A stretch of DNA of 64,000 bases from CBFHMJ01 sp965656875. GTDB taxonomy: Bacteria; Pseudomonadota; Gammaproteobacteria; Enterobacterales; Alteromonadaceae. Location: contig CBFHMJ010000016.1 of NCBI GenBank assembly GCA_965656875.1, positions 62,001-126,000 of the forward strand, read 5' to 3'. The position numbers and the translations under genes are program-made. The number at the start of each line of letters is the position of its first letter. The first letter of the stretch is position 1. Positions 16,319-26,300 of the stretch are shown here, one piece after another. The notes under the pieces were generated by a model. It saw only the letters and a list, made by a program, of their open reading frames with translations. It was not told the DNA's origin and did not search any database.

Positions 16319-17647
16319 TTAATTTTCGATCAATTTGATCATTCGACGATCAAGCCAGCGATACCATGCAGTAACGAGTGGCAAGAAGAACGGACTACTT
16401 TTTAATGGAGGAAATGCATGAAAAGGTAACTGTTGCATATTCAGCGAATCATGATGCTGGCCGCCAGTTAACGATTCATTAATTTGTCGTGCAACATGCT
16501 GACCCGCTAATACTGTCATTGGTAAGCCTCGACCGCAATACCCCATGGCATACCAGAATCGATTGTTACCTGATTCTCGATAACCGACATGCGGCATTAA
16601 GTCGAACGTCATCCCGAGATTTCCACCCCAGACATGGCTAATATCGAATTCGAGTTCAGGAAAGTAATAACGAGCGAATTTGTTCAGTTCAACCTGTGCT
16701 TTTTCTGGGGCAACACCAGACGACAATCCAAAACGCCCGCCGAATACCAGACGATTATTGTGGTCCACACGACAATACTGTTTAAAATTAAACGCGGTGG
16801 TAAAAGTCCGGCGCTTCTCACCAAATAAGGCCACCTGTTCCCGTGATAATGGTTTCGATGCGATCATATAGCTGCCCACAGGCAGAATGCGTTTTTTGGT
16901 AAAGCTACATAGTTGATCAGTATAACCATTTGTTGCCTGAAGCATTTCATTACAGGCAGTCACACCTTTTTCATGGCGGATTTGCAGACCTTTGTGCATG
17001 GTTTTAACGTCTGTCACCGCACAAGACTGATTAAACGTCCCGCCCAGTTCAAGAAAACGCAATAACATGGCACGGCTTAATTTATACGGGTTGATCGCCG
17101 CAGATTCTTCATCCAATAGACCAGCATGCACTTTAACGCCTGGCCAGTGTTTTGAAACCTCGTGGCTATCCAGCAATTTAATGTCGGCTTGTGGTAATAA
17201 CTGCTGCCAGGACGTCGTTTCTTTTTCAATCATCGCAGCCTGATCTTTGGCGAGTGCGACTTTGATATGGCCCCCTTCGTAAAAGTCACAGGCAAAGCGA
17301 TTATCAGTAATAAAATCCTTCATGTTCTGTGCGGCGAAGGAATTTTCTAACCAGACGCGTTCACCGTGGTCTTTTCCCAGCTTTTGCTGCAATTTAACCA
17401 ACGGCGAAGAACAACCAATGGCAATGCTGCCAAATGCTCTGGCACTTGCACCTTGCAATGCTTGTTGTTTTTCAAATATCTGAACGCTGTAGCCCAGTTT
17501 GAGTAACTCAATACCTGCGGTTAGTCCGGTAAACCCACCGCCAATAATGGCAACATCACAAGAAGGTTTTACGACTTGTTGATCCAACTGACTGGTCAGG
17601 TCGTCGTTTGTCGCTTCGTCCCACCAGACAGGATGATGAATGGTCAT
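16319..17647 (-). CDS. FAD-dependent amine oxidoreductase (DAO family, PuuB-like)
   Basis: A 442-residue flavoenzyme of the D-amino-acid oxidase fold. The dinucleotide motif AIIGGGFTGLTAGIELL is at about 33-50 and the second FAD segment with GYCGRGLPMTVLAG near the C terminus. Overall it resembles gamma-glutamylputrescine oxidase (PuuB/OrdL) enzymes that oxidise the C-N bond of secondary amines. It begins two bases after the CoA-transferase stop, so they are co-transcribed. In hydrazine pathways a DAO-type oxidase splits the lysine-derived hydrazine to a free hydrazino acid; the operon has two such oxidases, and this one may do a second oxidation, for example hydrazine to hydrazone (inference). 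Confidence 0.82.
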   Translation of the reverse strand: MTIHHPVWWDEATNDDLTSQLDQQVVKPSCDVAIIGGGFTGLTAGIELLKLGYSVQIFEKQQALQGASARAFGSIAIGCSSPLVKLQQKLGKDHGERVWLENSFAAQNMKDFITDNRFACDFYEGGHIKVALAKDQAAMIEKETTSWQQLLPQADIKLLDSHEVSKHWPGVKVHAGLLDEESAAINPYKLSRAMLLRFLELGGTFNQSCAVTDVKTMHKGLQIRHEKGVTACNEMLQATNGYTDQLCSFTKKRILPVGSYMIASKPLSREQVALFGEKRRTFTTAFNFKQYCRVDHNNRLVFGGRFGLSSGVAPEKAQVELNKFARYYFPELEFDISHVWGGNLGMTFDLMPHVGYRESGNNRFWYAMGYCGRGLPMTVLAGQHVARQINESLTGGQHHDSLNMQQLPFHAFPPLKSSPFFLPLVTAWYRWLDRRMIKLIEN

Positions 17648-17649
17648 AA

Positions 17650-18873
17650 TTAACGCTCGGTTATACCAAAGTCTGACAAAACGCTGGCTCGATCCTGGTC
17701 CAGCTTCGGTGCGGGCCTGACACGCTGCATATCAGGGGAGTTTGAGAGTTTAATCGGCGTACCGACAATCTTTTCCGGGCCTCGGGTGTTTTCTTCATCG
17801 GACGAAATATCAACATCGACCAGCATATTCCGATTAGTAACGTGCTCGTCCTGCAACATTTCGGCGACATTATTAATCGGTCCACATGGTATGCCCTGCT
17901 CCGTTAAACGATTAACCCAGTACTCTGTAGTATTGTCAGCTAATATGTCTTCCAGTGTTTGCTGAAGCTCCGGCTCAAAGTCTTTTCTGGCTTCCTGATG
18001 ATTAAATCGATCATCGGTCGCCATCTCAGGATGACCCAGACCATGACAAAGCTGCGTAAACAGTTGGTCATTTCCCGTAGCGATGACCATATAACCACTT
18101 CCCGTTTTAAACATGCCAAACGGTGGTGCAATCGCAGGTCGATACGTTCCAACAGGACTCGGAATTTCGCCTGTCACCATATGGCGCATAGCCGAATATT
18201 CTAACAATGCAATCTGGCAATCCAACATCGCAATATCAACCTGATTACCGATGCCCGTTTGCTGGCGTTTGAACAAGCTCATCACCACACCAATCGTCAA
18301 AAACAGGCCTGCGGTTAAATCACCAATGCTGACGCCAACACGGGTTGGCGGTGTACCTTTATGGCCGGTGACGGTCATAATCCCCGACATGCCCTGAACA
18401 ACCATGTCATAGGCTGGTCGGTCACGATAAGGACTGCCTTGCTGACCAAAGCCAGAAATTGCGCCGTAAATCAGAGACGGAAACTTTTCATGTAATGTAT
18501 CCCAGCTATAACCAAGGCGTTCCATCACACCAGGCCGATAGTTTTCTGTTAATACATCCGCTTTCGCTAACAATTGTTCGAAGATTTCCCGGTCTTCCGG
18601 TTTCTTCAGATTTAATGCGATGCTTTCTTTATTACGATTGATTGAACAAAAATAGCCTGATTTTTCATTAACTTCCGGGCCATAAGCTCTGGCGTCATCA
18701 CCGGTGCCACTTAATTCAACTTTAATCACCCTGGCTCCATGGTCGGCAAGGATCATGGTGCAAAACGGGCCTGACAACACCCGGGTTAAATCAATAATCG
18801 TTACACCAGCTAATGGCTTTAAGTCTTGTCCTTTCGTGTCAGATGAAGATGTATGTTGAAATAAGTTTTCCAT
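17650..18873 (-). CDS. Family III CoA-transferase (CaiB/BaiF)
   Basis: A 407-residue CaiB/BaiF CoA-transferase. Family features are GVTIIDLTRVLSGPF, VIKVE, NRNKESIALNLK, NYRPGVMERLGY and the probable nucleophile Asp156 in RPAYDMVVQ, then TPPTRVGVSIGDL. Enzymes of this family move CoA between carboxylic acids, such as formate/oxalate or carnitine derivatives. Located inside the hydrazine-type operon between two flavoenzymes, it would activate a carboxylic acid intermediate, perhaps a hydrazino or hydrazono acid, as a CoA ester. No such step is part of the s56-p1 or pyrazomycin routes that I know, so this is a distinguishing feature of the locus. Substrate not predictable. Confidence 0.87.
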   Translation of the reverse strand: MENLFQHTSSSDTKGQDLKPLAGVTIIDLTRVLSGPFCTMILADHGARVIKVELSGTGDDARAYGPEVNEKSGYFCSINRNKESIALNLKKPEDREIFEQLLAKADVLTENYRPGVMERLGYSWDTLHEKFPSLIYGAISGFGQQGSPYRDRPAYDMVVQGMSGIMTVTGHKGTPPTRVGVSIGDLTAGLFLTIGVVMSLFKRQQTGIGNQVDIAMLDCQIALLEYSAMRHMVTGEIPSPVGTYRPAIAPPFGMFKTGSGYMVIATGNDQLFTQLCHGLGHPEMATDDRFNHQEARKDFEPELQQTLEDILADNTTEYWVNRLTEQGIPCGPINNVAEMLQDEHVTNRNMLVDVDISSDEENTRGPEKIVGTPIKLSNSPDMQRVRPAPKLDQDRASVLSDFGITER

Positions 18874-18895
18874 GATAATCCTGTTTATTATCCAT

Positions 18896-19942
18896 TTATG
18901 GGCGAATGGCGTCGGCTACTTGTCGGGCAATCCACGGAGCGTAACGGAAGCCACTACCTGACCCGCCAACCGCAAAAATTTGATTTGAATCCTGGGTGAT
19001 TGTCGGCAAGCGCTGTGGCAGATAACCGTCACAATGGGCTCGGCCACCTCGCAAACTACCCGTTAGTGACGGACAATATTGTGTCAGTAGCGCCATCGCT
19101 TGTTGATGTTCTGTTTGATTCAGATGAAGTTGCTCTCTAGAAGGCGAAATTCCCCACTCATTCGCAGTGATACTCATTAACCATTGATTTTGCATTGGTA
19201 ATGGCAGTAAAAATGCGCCGTGGTCATACAAATAAATCAAAGGCGAATCAGTTCTTGCCGGATGGTCAACAAACCAGGCGGCTATCTTTTTCGTATCAAG
19301 TTCGGATATAGCCGCAGAGGTGCCTTTTAACGCGGCATCATGAACTGTCCAGGGGCCTGTTGCCATAATCAGCGATTTACATTGCACCTGGCGCTGATCG
19401 GCCAGCGTTAATTGCCAGTCGTTATTATGAAGTTGATGTCGCTCCGTCACCGTGACGCATTCATAGCGTTTAATGGCAGGGTGATTCACGGCATTCATAC
19501 AAGCCGTCAGAACATCGGCCTGATAGGCCGTTGCACCGGTAAATGCCTGATGATACTGTGGCAACGAAAACCACTCAGGTAACTGTTCATCGGTAACTTC
19601 AGTTAATGCTGCCGGAACTTTACTTTTCATGGCCGCTACAGTCGATTGACTGGCAACCATCACCACAGGTAATGACCGTAACCACGGAGTACCATGAGGC
19701 TGTTCAGCGAGTAACTGATGATAATGTTCAATCGCGATACCCGTGGCCTGTTCATGCTGTTCGCTGAGACATATCGGTGAAATGATCGCCCCTGCATAGG
19801 CACTACAGCCAAAACCAATGCGTTCCCGGTCAAAAATCGCAATCGATAATTCAGGACGGGTCATCATCAAATGTCGCGCAATCTGGCAACCAATCACACC
19901 GCCGCCAACAATCGCAACATCAAACGTTGCAGCCAGTTCCAT
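18896..19942 (-). CDS. FAD-dependent oxidase, glycine oxidase-like (Spb36-like role)
   Basis: A 348-residue DAO-fold flavoenzyme. The FAD motif VAIVGGGVIGCQIARHL is at residues 9-26, followed by FDRERIGFGCSAYAGA and a C-terminal AVGGSGSGFRYAP. Length and motifs fit glycine/sarcosine oxidase-like proteins. In characterised hydrazine pathways an enzyme of this type (Spb36, PyrL) oxidises the lysine carbon next to the N-N unit, releasing the free hydrazino acid and 2-aminoadipate semialdehyde. The gene lies 18 bases after the cupin gene, immediately downstream of the MetRS-like and N-hydroxylase genes, the exact set needed. I assign this role by context; sequence alone supports only a DAO-family oxidase. 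Confidence 0.8.
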   Translation of the reverse strand: MELAATFDVAIVGGGVIGCQIARHLMMTRPELSIAIFDRERIGFGCSAYAGAIISPICLSEQHEQATGIAIEHYHQLLAEQPHGTPWLRSLPVVMVASQSTVAAMKSKVPAALTEVTDEQLPEWFSLPQYHQAFTGATAYQADVLTACMNAVNHPAIKRYECVTVTERHQLHNNDWQLTLADQRQVQCKSLIMATGPWTVHDAALKGTSAAISELDTKKIAAWFVDHPARTDSPLIYLYDHGAFLLPLPMQNQWLMSITANEWGISPSREQLHLNQTEHQQAMALLTQYCPSLTGSLRGGRAHCDGYLPQRLPTITQDSNQIFAVGGSGSGFRYAPWIARQVADAIRP

Positions 19943-19960
19943 AAGAAGCTCCTGCCTACT

Positions 19961-20293
19961 CTATTTTTCAAGCCACCAGACGGTGTATATCACCAACTCC
20001 TGATCACTGTTATTGGTGATGAAGTGTGTTTTCTGTGGTTCGAAGAACAAAAAATCACCCTGTGAAACCGGATAGTCTTCACCGTCATAGTTCAAAGTTC
20101 CTTCACCTCGGGCAATCATCCAGCATTCAGATACCTGATGGGTATCCGGCTTAGAGGTAGCGCCAGGTTGAACAATAAACTGGCCTCCTTCAAACGGAAC
20201 ACGGCCTTCGCCGGGCTCTGAAAACTTAGCTTGATTAAGTACAACGCCAGGACGACTGGAAGAAGGTTCCATATAAGAAAATTTGGTTAACAC
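19961..20293 (-). CDS. Stand-alone cupin, predicted N-N bond-forming partner
   Basis: A 110-residue single-domain cupin. The first metal motif is GATSKPDTHQVSECW with D50, H52 and E56; the second is SQGDFLFFEPQKTH with H90, so a metal site is intact but the first histidine of the usual HxH is replaced by aspartate. Start is GTG 20293 with AAAGGA 7 bases upstream. In Spb38 and PyrN a cupin domain is fused to a MetRS-like domain and rearranges an O-aminoacyl hydroxylamine ester into a hydrazine. Here the two parts are encoded by neighbouring genes. Its position directly after the MetRS-like gene, and its size as a bare domain, support that assignment. Confidence 0.82.
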   Translation of the reverse strand: MLTKFSYMEPSSSRPGVVLNQAKFSEPGEGRVPFEGGQFIVQPGATSKPDTHQVSECWMIARGEGTLNYDGEDYPVSQGDFLFFEPQKTHFITNNSDQELVIYTVWWLEK

Positions 20294-20355
20294 AGGACTA
20301 TCCTTTATTCGTTTTTTTGATTTTTATTCGTCTAAATAATTGAATCGCAGTGGTA

Positions 20356-22008
20356 TTACTGAAAAAACTGCTCGATTAAACTCGTCGGCCAGCACACGTC
20401 CGGTAATCGTTTATCGGTTGTGGTCACAAGCAATTCGTCAGGTAATTGATGCATCACCGGCGAACCGGGTAATCCAGCCATCTGCCAGACAGATAACGCC
20501 AGAATTGGACACAGTGGCTGCAACAACAAACAATGTTCAATTAACCAGCGTGCTGCACTTTCAGGGTCATTTAACGTTTCGCTATTCACCCTTGCATGTC
20601 GCGCCAGAATCTCTACTAATTGCTGCGGGTCAAATATCTGAACATCAAATGCGGCTTCCCACTCACGCCATAAATGATCAAATTCCTCACTCAGTGCATC
20701 AATGCTGACCGTAGTCGTCGTGTCAGTGCTATCAGTGGTAAAACGGGCAGCAGCAAAACGCGAGAGTGTTTCCAACACCTGATTCACCGGCTGCATAATT
20801 GCGTCGCTGAACAGTTGATTAGCGATCTGTTCAAATGCTTCTGGCGTTAAGTCCATTTCCTTGCTTGCCGGAGATGTCGCCGCCAGCAATAAGCGAATAC
20901 GATCAGTGCTGAACTGGCTTAACTCATTGTCGTAACCACTTAGCACCTGATCCAAAATGCTGGCTGTAATAACGTGGCCTGCACTGGTCGAAAACTTCTT
21001 GCCGTCTAACAAGTAAAAATGATTCACCAGGAAGTGACTAAACCCCTGATGACCAGATAGCGACATTGCCATCCCCTGGATATTTACCATATGTGAGACA
21101 GTATTATCCACGCCGAAAATGTTCATCGATTTCACGGTGGAACCTGCATCAAACGGTTGCAGTGATGACCCTTTTAGCGATTTGTATTGCTCACCAATTA
21201 ACCGACAATACGCATACAACCAACCGTGACCAAACCAGACACGGTCATCGCTGGCTGGAATTCCCCAGGCAGACGTTTCAGTCAGTCGAATATCGCTACG
21301 TTGCTGTTCAATCTGACGCATCACGATATCCAGTTCTGAACTTCTGACGCTCGCTTTCATCAGGTTTTCAACTAATGCAACGGGCTGGCGAATCGTAAAG
21401 AACTGATCATCGGTTGAGCGAAAATGTAATGTCTTATCAGAACGCGCTACCGGGCGTCTTATCTCGGCAGGATCAAAATGCGCCCCACACGACTCACAAA
21501 AATACCCCGACACCGGTTGTGAACAATCCGGGCAGTCGCCGCAAATAGCCGCGCCACTCGCCCCCTGCTCTTCTACAAATGGGAAAGGTTTTAATTGCTC
21601 GGTGATATAACCTTGCTCGGTACCAGCTTGATGCAACTTATGTAATTCTGTTAACCACGCTTGTTGAATATCGTTGTCCAGCAGGTTAACGAAGCAGTCA
21701 TAATGAAAATCAAACCGCTTAAAATTGCTAACGATGGCGTCGTAACAATCGTTCGCCAGTGCATCTGCTTTTGTGTTGGTTGTTGAAGCTTTTAGCGCAA
21801 TAAATGAATCAATCGGATCAGTGCCTGACATCACACAGACATCAGCGCCTAAACCTGTCAGGAATCTGTACCAGATATCCTGTGTTAAAAATGGCCCGGC
21901 CAGATGACCAAAGTGCAGCTCGCCATTGGGCGCGGGTTTGGCAGAAATCAACAGCCAGGCTTGCTTTTGCCACTCTTCGCCTGTTTTGCGCCAGTGAGAT
22001 AAATTCAC
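20356..22008 (-). CDS. MetRS-like ligase of hydrazine formation
   Basis: A 550-residue class I aminoacyl-tRNA synthetase homologue of the MetRS type. It has HFGH (32-35, HIGH signature), a zinc knuckle with C156, C159, C162, C171 and C174, and KFSTS (338-342, in place of KMSKS). A helical C-terminal region follows but lacks the normal anticodon-reading motifs as far as I can see. Start GTG 22008 has GGAG 10 bases upstream. In hydrazine pathways this domain uses ATP to join an amino acid (Gly in s56-p1, Glu in pyrazomycin) to the oxygen of N6-hydroxylysine. It lies 18 bases after the N-hydroxylase gene. A housekeeping MetRS is unlikely given the location and divergence. Confidence 0.85.
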   Translation of the reverse strand: MNLSHWRKTGEEWQKQAWLLISAKPAPNGELHFGHLAGPFLTQDIWYRFLTGLGADVCVMSGTDPIDSFIALKASTTNTKADALANDCYDAIVSNFKRFDFHYDCFVNLLDNDIQQAWLTELHKLHQAGTEQGYITEQLKPFPFVEEQGASGAAICGDCPDCSQPVSGYFCESCGAHFDPAEIRRPVARSDKTLHFRSTDDQFFTIRQPVALVENLMKASVRSSELDIVMRQIEQQRSDIRLTETSAWGIPASDDRVWFGHGWLYAYCRLIGEQYKSLKGSSLQPFDAGSTVKSMNIFGVDNTVSHMVNIQGMAMSLSGHQGFSHFLVNHFYLLDGKKFSTSAGHVITASILDQVLSGYDNELSQFSTDRIRLLLAATSPASKEMDLTPEAFEQIANQLFSDAIMQPVNQVLETLSRFAAARFTTDSTDTTTTVSIDALSEEFDHLWREWEAAFDVQIFDPQQLVEILARHARVNSETLNDPESAARWLIEHCLLLQPLCPILALSVWQMAGLPGSPVMHQLPDELLVTTTDKRLPDVCWPTSLIEQFFQ

Positions 22009-22026
22009 AACAATACTGCTCCGGGC

Positions 22027-23301
22027 TTACATGTAACGTAAAACCGGGGTATCCGGCTGATCTGGATAAACTTTCTTATCCATCACGGCATTAGCAATCA
22101 TCGCTGCTCGCCATGCTGCAATACTTAGATTAGGATCGATTAAACCTACGACACGTTTGCTGGTGTTCTGCACAAAAATCTTGCTGGTTTCCATGCCTCG
22201 CCAGATCAGCTCAAAATGGTCTTTCATTTTGAAATCATCAATTGACTGATATTCACCTTCAAGAACATGTTCAAGCATGTTGAAGGATGAAGACTGGAAT
22301 CCGGTTGCCAGGATAATCTTGTCAGCTTCCTGTTCCACCAGCTCTTCGGTCATCCAGTTTTTGTACGTCAGCTTGTAACCTTGCGCTAAAGGCGTTACAT
22401 CGGTGAGTTCATGTCCGGCACGAATATCGTAGTTGTAGTCTTTATCAGAGAAAAAGTGACGTTCGAACACCAGGCGGTAAATAGAATCCAGTAATTGCTG
22501 GTTTATTCCATCACTACTCATCGCCAGTTTATCGACAAAAAATTCTTTCTTTTCCTGTGGTAACTGCTTGAATACGTCCATAAAGCCAGGCACATACAAT
22601 TCATTAATAAAGCAGTTATCTTCCAGCGTGTGAAAGTTTAAGCGACGGCCATACCAACTCATGGCTGACGGTGAATTCTCATTAAGCAGGTCACTGAATA
22701 CTTCCGCACTACTTTGCCCACCGCCAACAACGGCTACCCGCTTATCAGCCAGCTCCGATTTACGATTTGCATACTGATTGACATGGAAAATGTTCTTTCG
22801 ATGAGCTTCATCTTCCATCACTTTCTTCGCACACTCCGGTAGATTCGGCATGATGCCGGTCGCAACGGAGATATGCTTACTTCGATACTGTTTGCCGTTC
22901 GCCGTGACAATGAAATGCTCGCCATCATGAATCACAGCCGTGACACGCGTGTTGAAAGACAAAGCAGGTAACTGATCTGCCACCCAGCGGAAATAATGTT
23001 GAAACTGATTCCGTGAAATCGTGCCCGTCTTACGGTTCATGAACTGATACAGCAAACCGCGTTGGCTCAGATAATTTAAGAAGGTGAAACGGCTGGTAGG
23101 ATCAACCGGACAAACCAGATCTTTCAGGTAGTTAACCTGTAATTCTGACGACTCCAGTAACAGCCCCTGGTGCCAGTTAATTTGTGGGTTTTTATCGAAG
23201 AACAGCACATTATCAAAGTTCTGTTCTTCAAGTAGTACCGCCAGTGACAGGTTAAACACACCCGCACCGATCCCTATCACATCATAAATATGTGAATCCA
23301 T
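22027..23301 (-). CDS. Flavin N-monooxygenase, lysine N6/ornithine N5-hydroxylase
   Basis: A 424-residue member of the IucD/PvdA/KtzI family, which hydroxylates the side-chain amine of lysine or ornithine using FAD, NADPH and O2. FAD motif GIGAGVFN at 10-17, the NADPH motif VVGGGQSS at 191-198, and the family ATGF motif near residue 355 are all present. AGGAGT precedes ATG 23301. It follows the terminal NRPS gene by 21 bases. The adjoining MetRS-like, cupin and DAO genes identify it as the first enzyme of hydrazine formation, with lysine the likely substrate as in Spb40 and PyrM. A siderophore role is possible for the family but no hydroxamate acyltransferase, TonB receptor or siderophore transporter is in the window. 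Confidence 0.9.
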   Translation of the reverse strand: MDSHIYDVIGIGAGVFNLSLAVLLEEQNFDNVLFFDKNPQINWHQGLLLESSELQVNYLKDLVCPVDPTSRFTFLNYLSQRGLLYQFMNRKTGTISRNQFQHYFRWVADQLPALSFNTRVTAVIHDGEHFIVTANGKQYRSKHISVATGIMPNLPECAKKVMEDEAHRKNIFHVNQYANRKSELADKRVAVVGGGQSSAEVFSDLLNENSPSAMSWYGRRLNFHTLEDNCFINELYVPGFMDVFKQLPQEKKEFFVDKLAMSSDGINQQLLDSIYRLVFERHFFSDKDYNYDIRAGHELTDVTPLAQGYKLTYKNWMTEELVEQEADKIILATGFQSSSFNMLEHVLEGEYQSIDDFKMKDHFELIWRGMETSKIFVQNTSKRVVGLIDPNLSIAAWRAAMIANAVMDKKVYPDQPDTPVLRYM

Positions 23302-23322
23302 GTTTTACTCCTGGAGTCGCTT

Positions 23323-26300
23323 TTATTGACAGTTTTTATCGACAGTCGCGATAAACTGATCCGCAAATTTTCTGGCCATTTGCTCATCCATAACCCGGTT
23401 TGCATAAGCCATTCGGATAAAAATTCCTCGATTCGATTCATGAACATAGATGTTCATATCGAATTTCGGTTTATAAGGCAGCGGGAAGACGACAGGTTCG
23501 AAATCCGCTGGAATTTGTTTTTCGTCACCTGGCACTATGACGTTATTAACGTGTAATCCGGTCACAGGCAGCCGTGGTTCAGTGAGCTCCTGACCGTAGC
23601 GCTGCGCCAGATGGTGGTATTGCCAGGTTCGATGATCGACGGCATTGAAGAAGAAATCATTCACTTCTTCAGCCAGTTGAATGAAAGGTTTGTCTTGCTG
23701 AACGTTTGCTTTAATACAGAACAGATCGACGAAATAGCCAATCTTTTCTTCCAACAATTCATTATCACGACCGTGATACAGCAATCCGATTGAGACATCA
23801 TTACGTTGATACCAGTCTGCCGCCAATTCAGCAAAGCTCGCGAGCAGGAAAGTAAAATAGCTGGATTCTGCTTGTTTTGCTTTTAGCTCAGTGCGTTCTG
23901 TTAACTCCTCGCCCAGCAAGAACATCAACATCTGGCCTTTAGCAAAACCTTCGTCATCTTCGGTAACAATATCCGGTAGATAGAAGCCCTGATAATCTGA
24001 TGGAAATGCTTCGTTCCACCAGGATTCTGCTTTTGCTAACTTATCGGACTCGGCTAATTCCAGCTGCCACTGAGTGAAGTCCTGGAACTGTAATGATTCG
24101 GTTTCCGGCGTAAATGGGTGGTCGTTATGAGCGTACCATTGCTCAACTTGCTGATACATATCAGCTATCGCCAGTTCTAATAAACCGCCTGAATAGGCAT
24201 CTACGCTGCCATTGAACACACCAACCGTGGTGTAAATTGTGCCATCAGACAAACGTCCGTAGACGGCTTTTACCAATGGAGGCTTTTGTAAATCAAACGC
24301 CATTGAACGAACAAATTTATCCAGCGCAATGCGGCAGTTTCGTTCATTGTCATCGTCCAGCGTCAATTCATGGAATTCGACTGTCGCCGACGGGTAGATA
24401 TGCTGCATCAACACGCCGTTGTCGTCGGTATAACCTGTTCTGAATAATTCTTGTTGGTCTACTATCGCCTGAACAGCCTGCTTGAAGTAATCCAGATTGT
24501 TCCATGTACCTATCACCGTCGTCATTCTGGTTGATGTCGTGCAGGTAACGTTATACGTTGCAAAATAACGAACTTGTTGTGGTGCGGCTGGTAAACTGGT
24601 TTTCTTATCGTAGGCTTTTAACGGAATAAGCGTTGTTTCAGACTTTTCGGCGATAACACTCGCTAATGAAGCCGGGGTCGCGTGACGGAATACATCAGCA
24701 AATGCCAGTTCAATTTGTAGTTCTTTTGTTAGTCTTGAAACCACCTTTGCAATGGCAATGGAATTACCACCAAGTTCAAAGAAGTTATCAAACCGGCCTG
24801 GAAGCTGTGCTTCAGTTTCTGCTTTATCAAGTACTTCCATGAATACGCGAGCAATCAGTGTTTCAGTGTCACCTTCCGGCGCAACCCAGGTAGCCGTTTC
24901 ATCAGCTTGTTGCGCCACCAAACCCGGTAACACGTTACGATTGATTTTACCGTTAGGCAGGCGTGGTAATGAGTCAACGGCGATAAAACGGACCGGAACC
25001 ATAAACGCAGGCAATTTATCCATCAAATGATGACGAATGGCCTGACTGTCCAGTTCCTCTTGCGCTGAATCACAGGCAACCAGCGCGACTAACTGAGGTT
25101 CCCCCGCAACGTCAGCAACACAAACGGCGTTTTCAGACTGGCTTAATTGCTGATTGATGGTTGCTTCGATTTCTTCTAATTCGATACGACAACCACGTAA
25201 TTTAACTTGCTGGTCAACACGGCCTAAAAACTCCAGTTGACCTGAACTATCCTGACGAACCAGATCACCCGTTTTATACCAACGAAGGGATGGATTAGCG
25301 CTATCCAGCGTCAGAAACCGTTCTTCCGTCAACGACGCATTGTGAATGTAACCGGTCGCGATACCCGCGCCAGCCAGATATAACTCACCCGCTACGCCAG
25401 TTGGAACCGGCTTCAAGGCTTCATCCAGCACCACAGCATGCATATTTGATACAGGCTGACCAATTTTAATCACCTGATTGCTGTAGTTTTCAGGCACTCG
25501 CCAGAACGTCGCATCAATAGTTGCTTCACTCGGGCCGTATAGATTAACCAGTGAGACATTCGGTAAGGATTGTTGAACCCGCTGACAGATAGCGGCAGTT
25601 AATGGCTCACCGCCACTGAACAGATAGTCCAGATTAAACTGACCACCTTGTTTTTCATGGATAGTGAGGAATGCATCTATTAACGACGGGACTAGCTGCA
25701 ACAAACATGGGTGCCACTGCAAAACATCCTGATAAAGTTGTTCCGGGTCGCGATAGCTATCTTCATGAGCAACAATCAGAATACCGCCCGCCAATAATGG
25801 AATGAAAATCTCCCAGACAGACGCATCAAAGCTTACCGGGGTTTTCAACAGCACACGAACATCGGGCTGGAAATCAAATTCATTAATCATCCAGTCCATA
25901 TGATTGATCGCGCTGCCATGACTGACGACCACACCTTTCGGTTTACCGGTCGAACCTGAGGTATAGATGACATAAGCTGTGTCACTGCTTTTTATCGTTA
26001 CAGGATTAAATGCGGGCAAATTATCTGTCACCTGCTCATGACTAATAACAGGCAATGTCGAACCAAACGCTTCAGCTGCAGCGGTTAAGTCATCGGAAAC
26101 CACCAGGGCTAATTGTGCATCAGACGCCATGTAAGCCAGACGTTCATTGGGATATTGCGGAGACAACGGCACATAAGCCGCGCCACAGCGCTGAATGGCT
26201 AGTAAACTGATAACTTGTTCAACAGAATTATTAACGTGTAATCCAACCCGCGCACCAGGTTCAATGCCAGCTTGTTGTAGCTGTGCCGCTTTTTGATTGA

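Noticed and set aside
20356..22008. Housekeeping methionyl-tRNA synthetase
   Set aside because: KMSKS and HIGH are altered, the anticodon part is not typical, and it lies inside a biosynthetic operon.
22027..23301. Hydroxamate siderophore cluster based on the lysine/ornithine N-hydroxylase next to NRPS genes
   Set aside because: No acyl/formyl-transferase for a hydroxamate, no TonB receptor, no siderophore export or iron-box was seen; MetRS-like, cupin and DAO neighbours fit hydrazine formation better.
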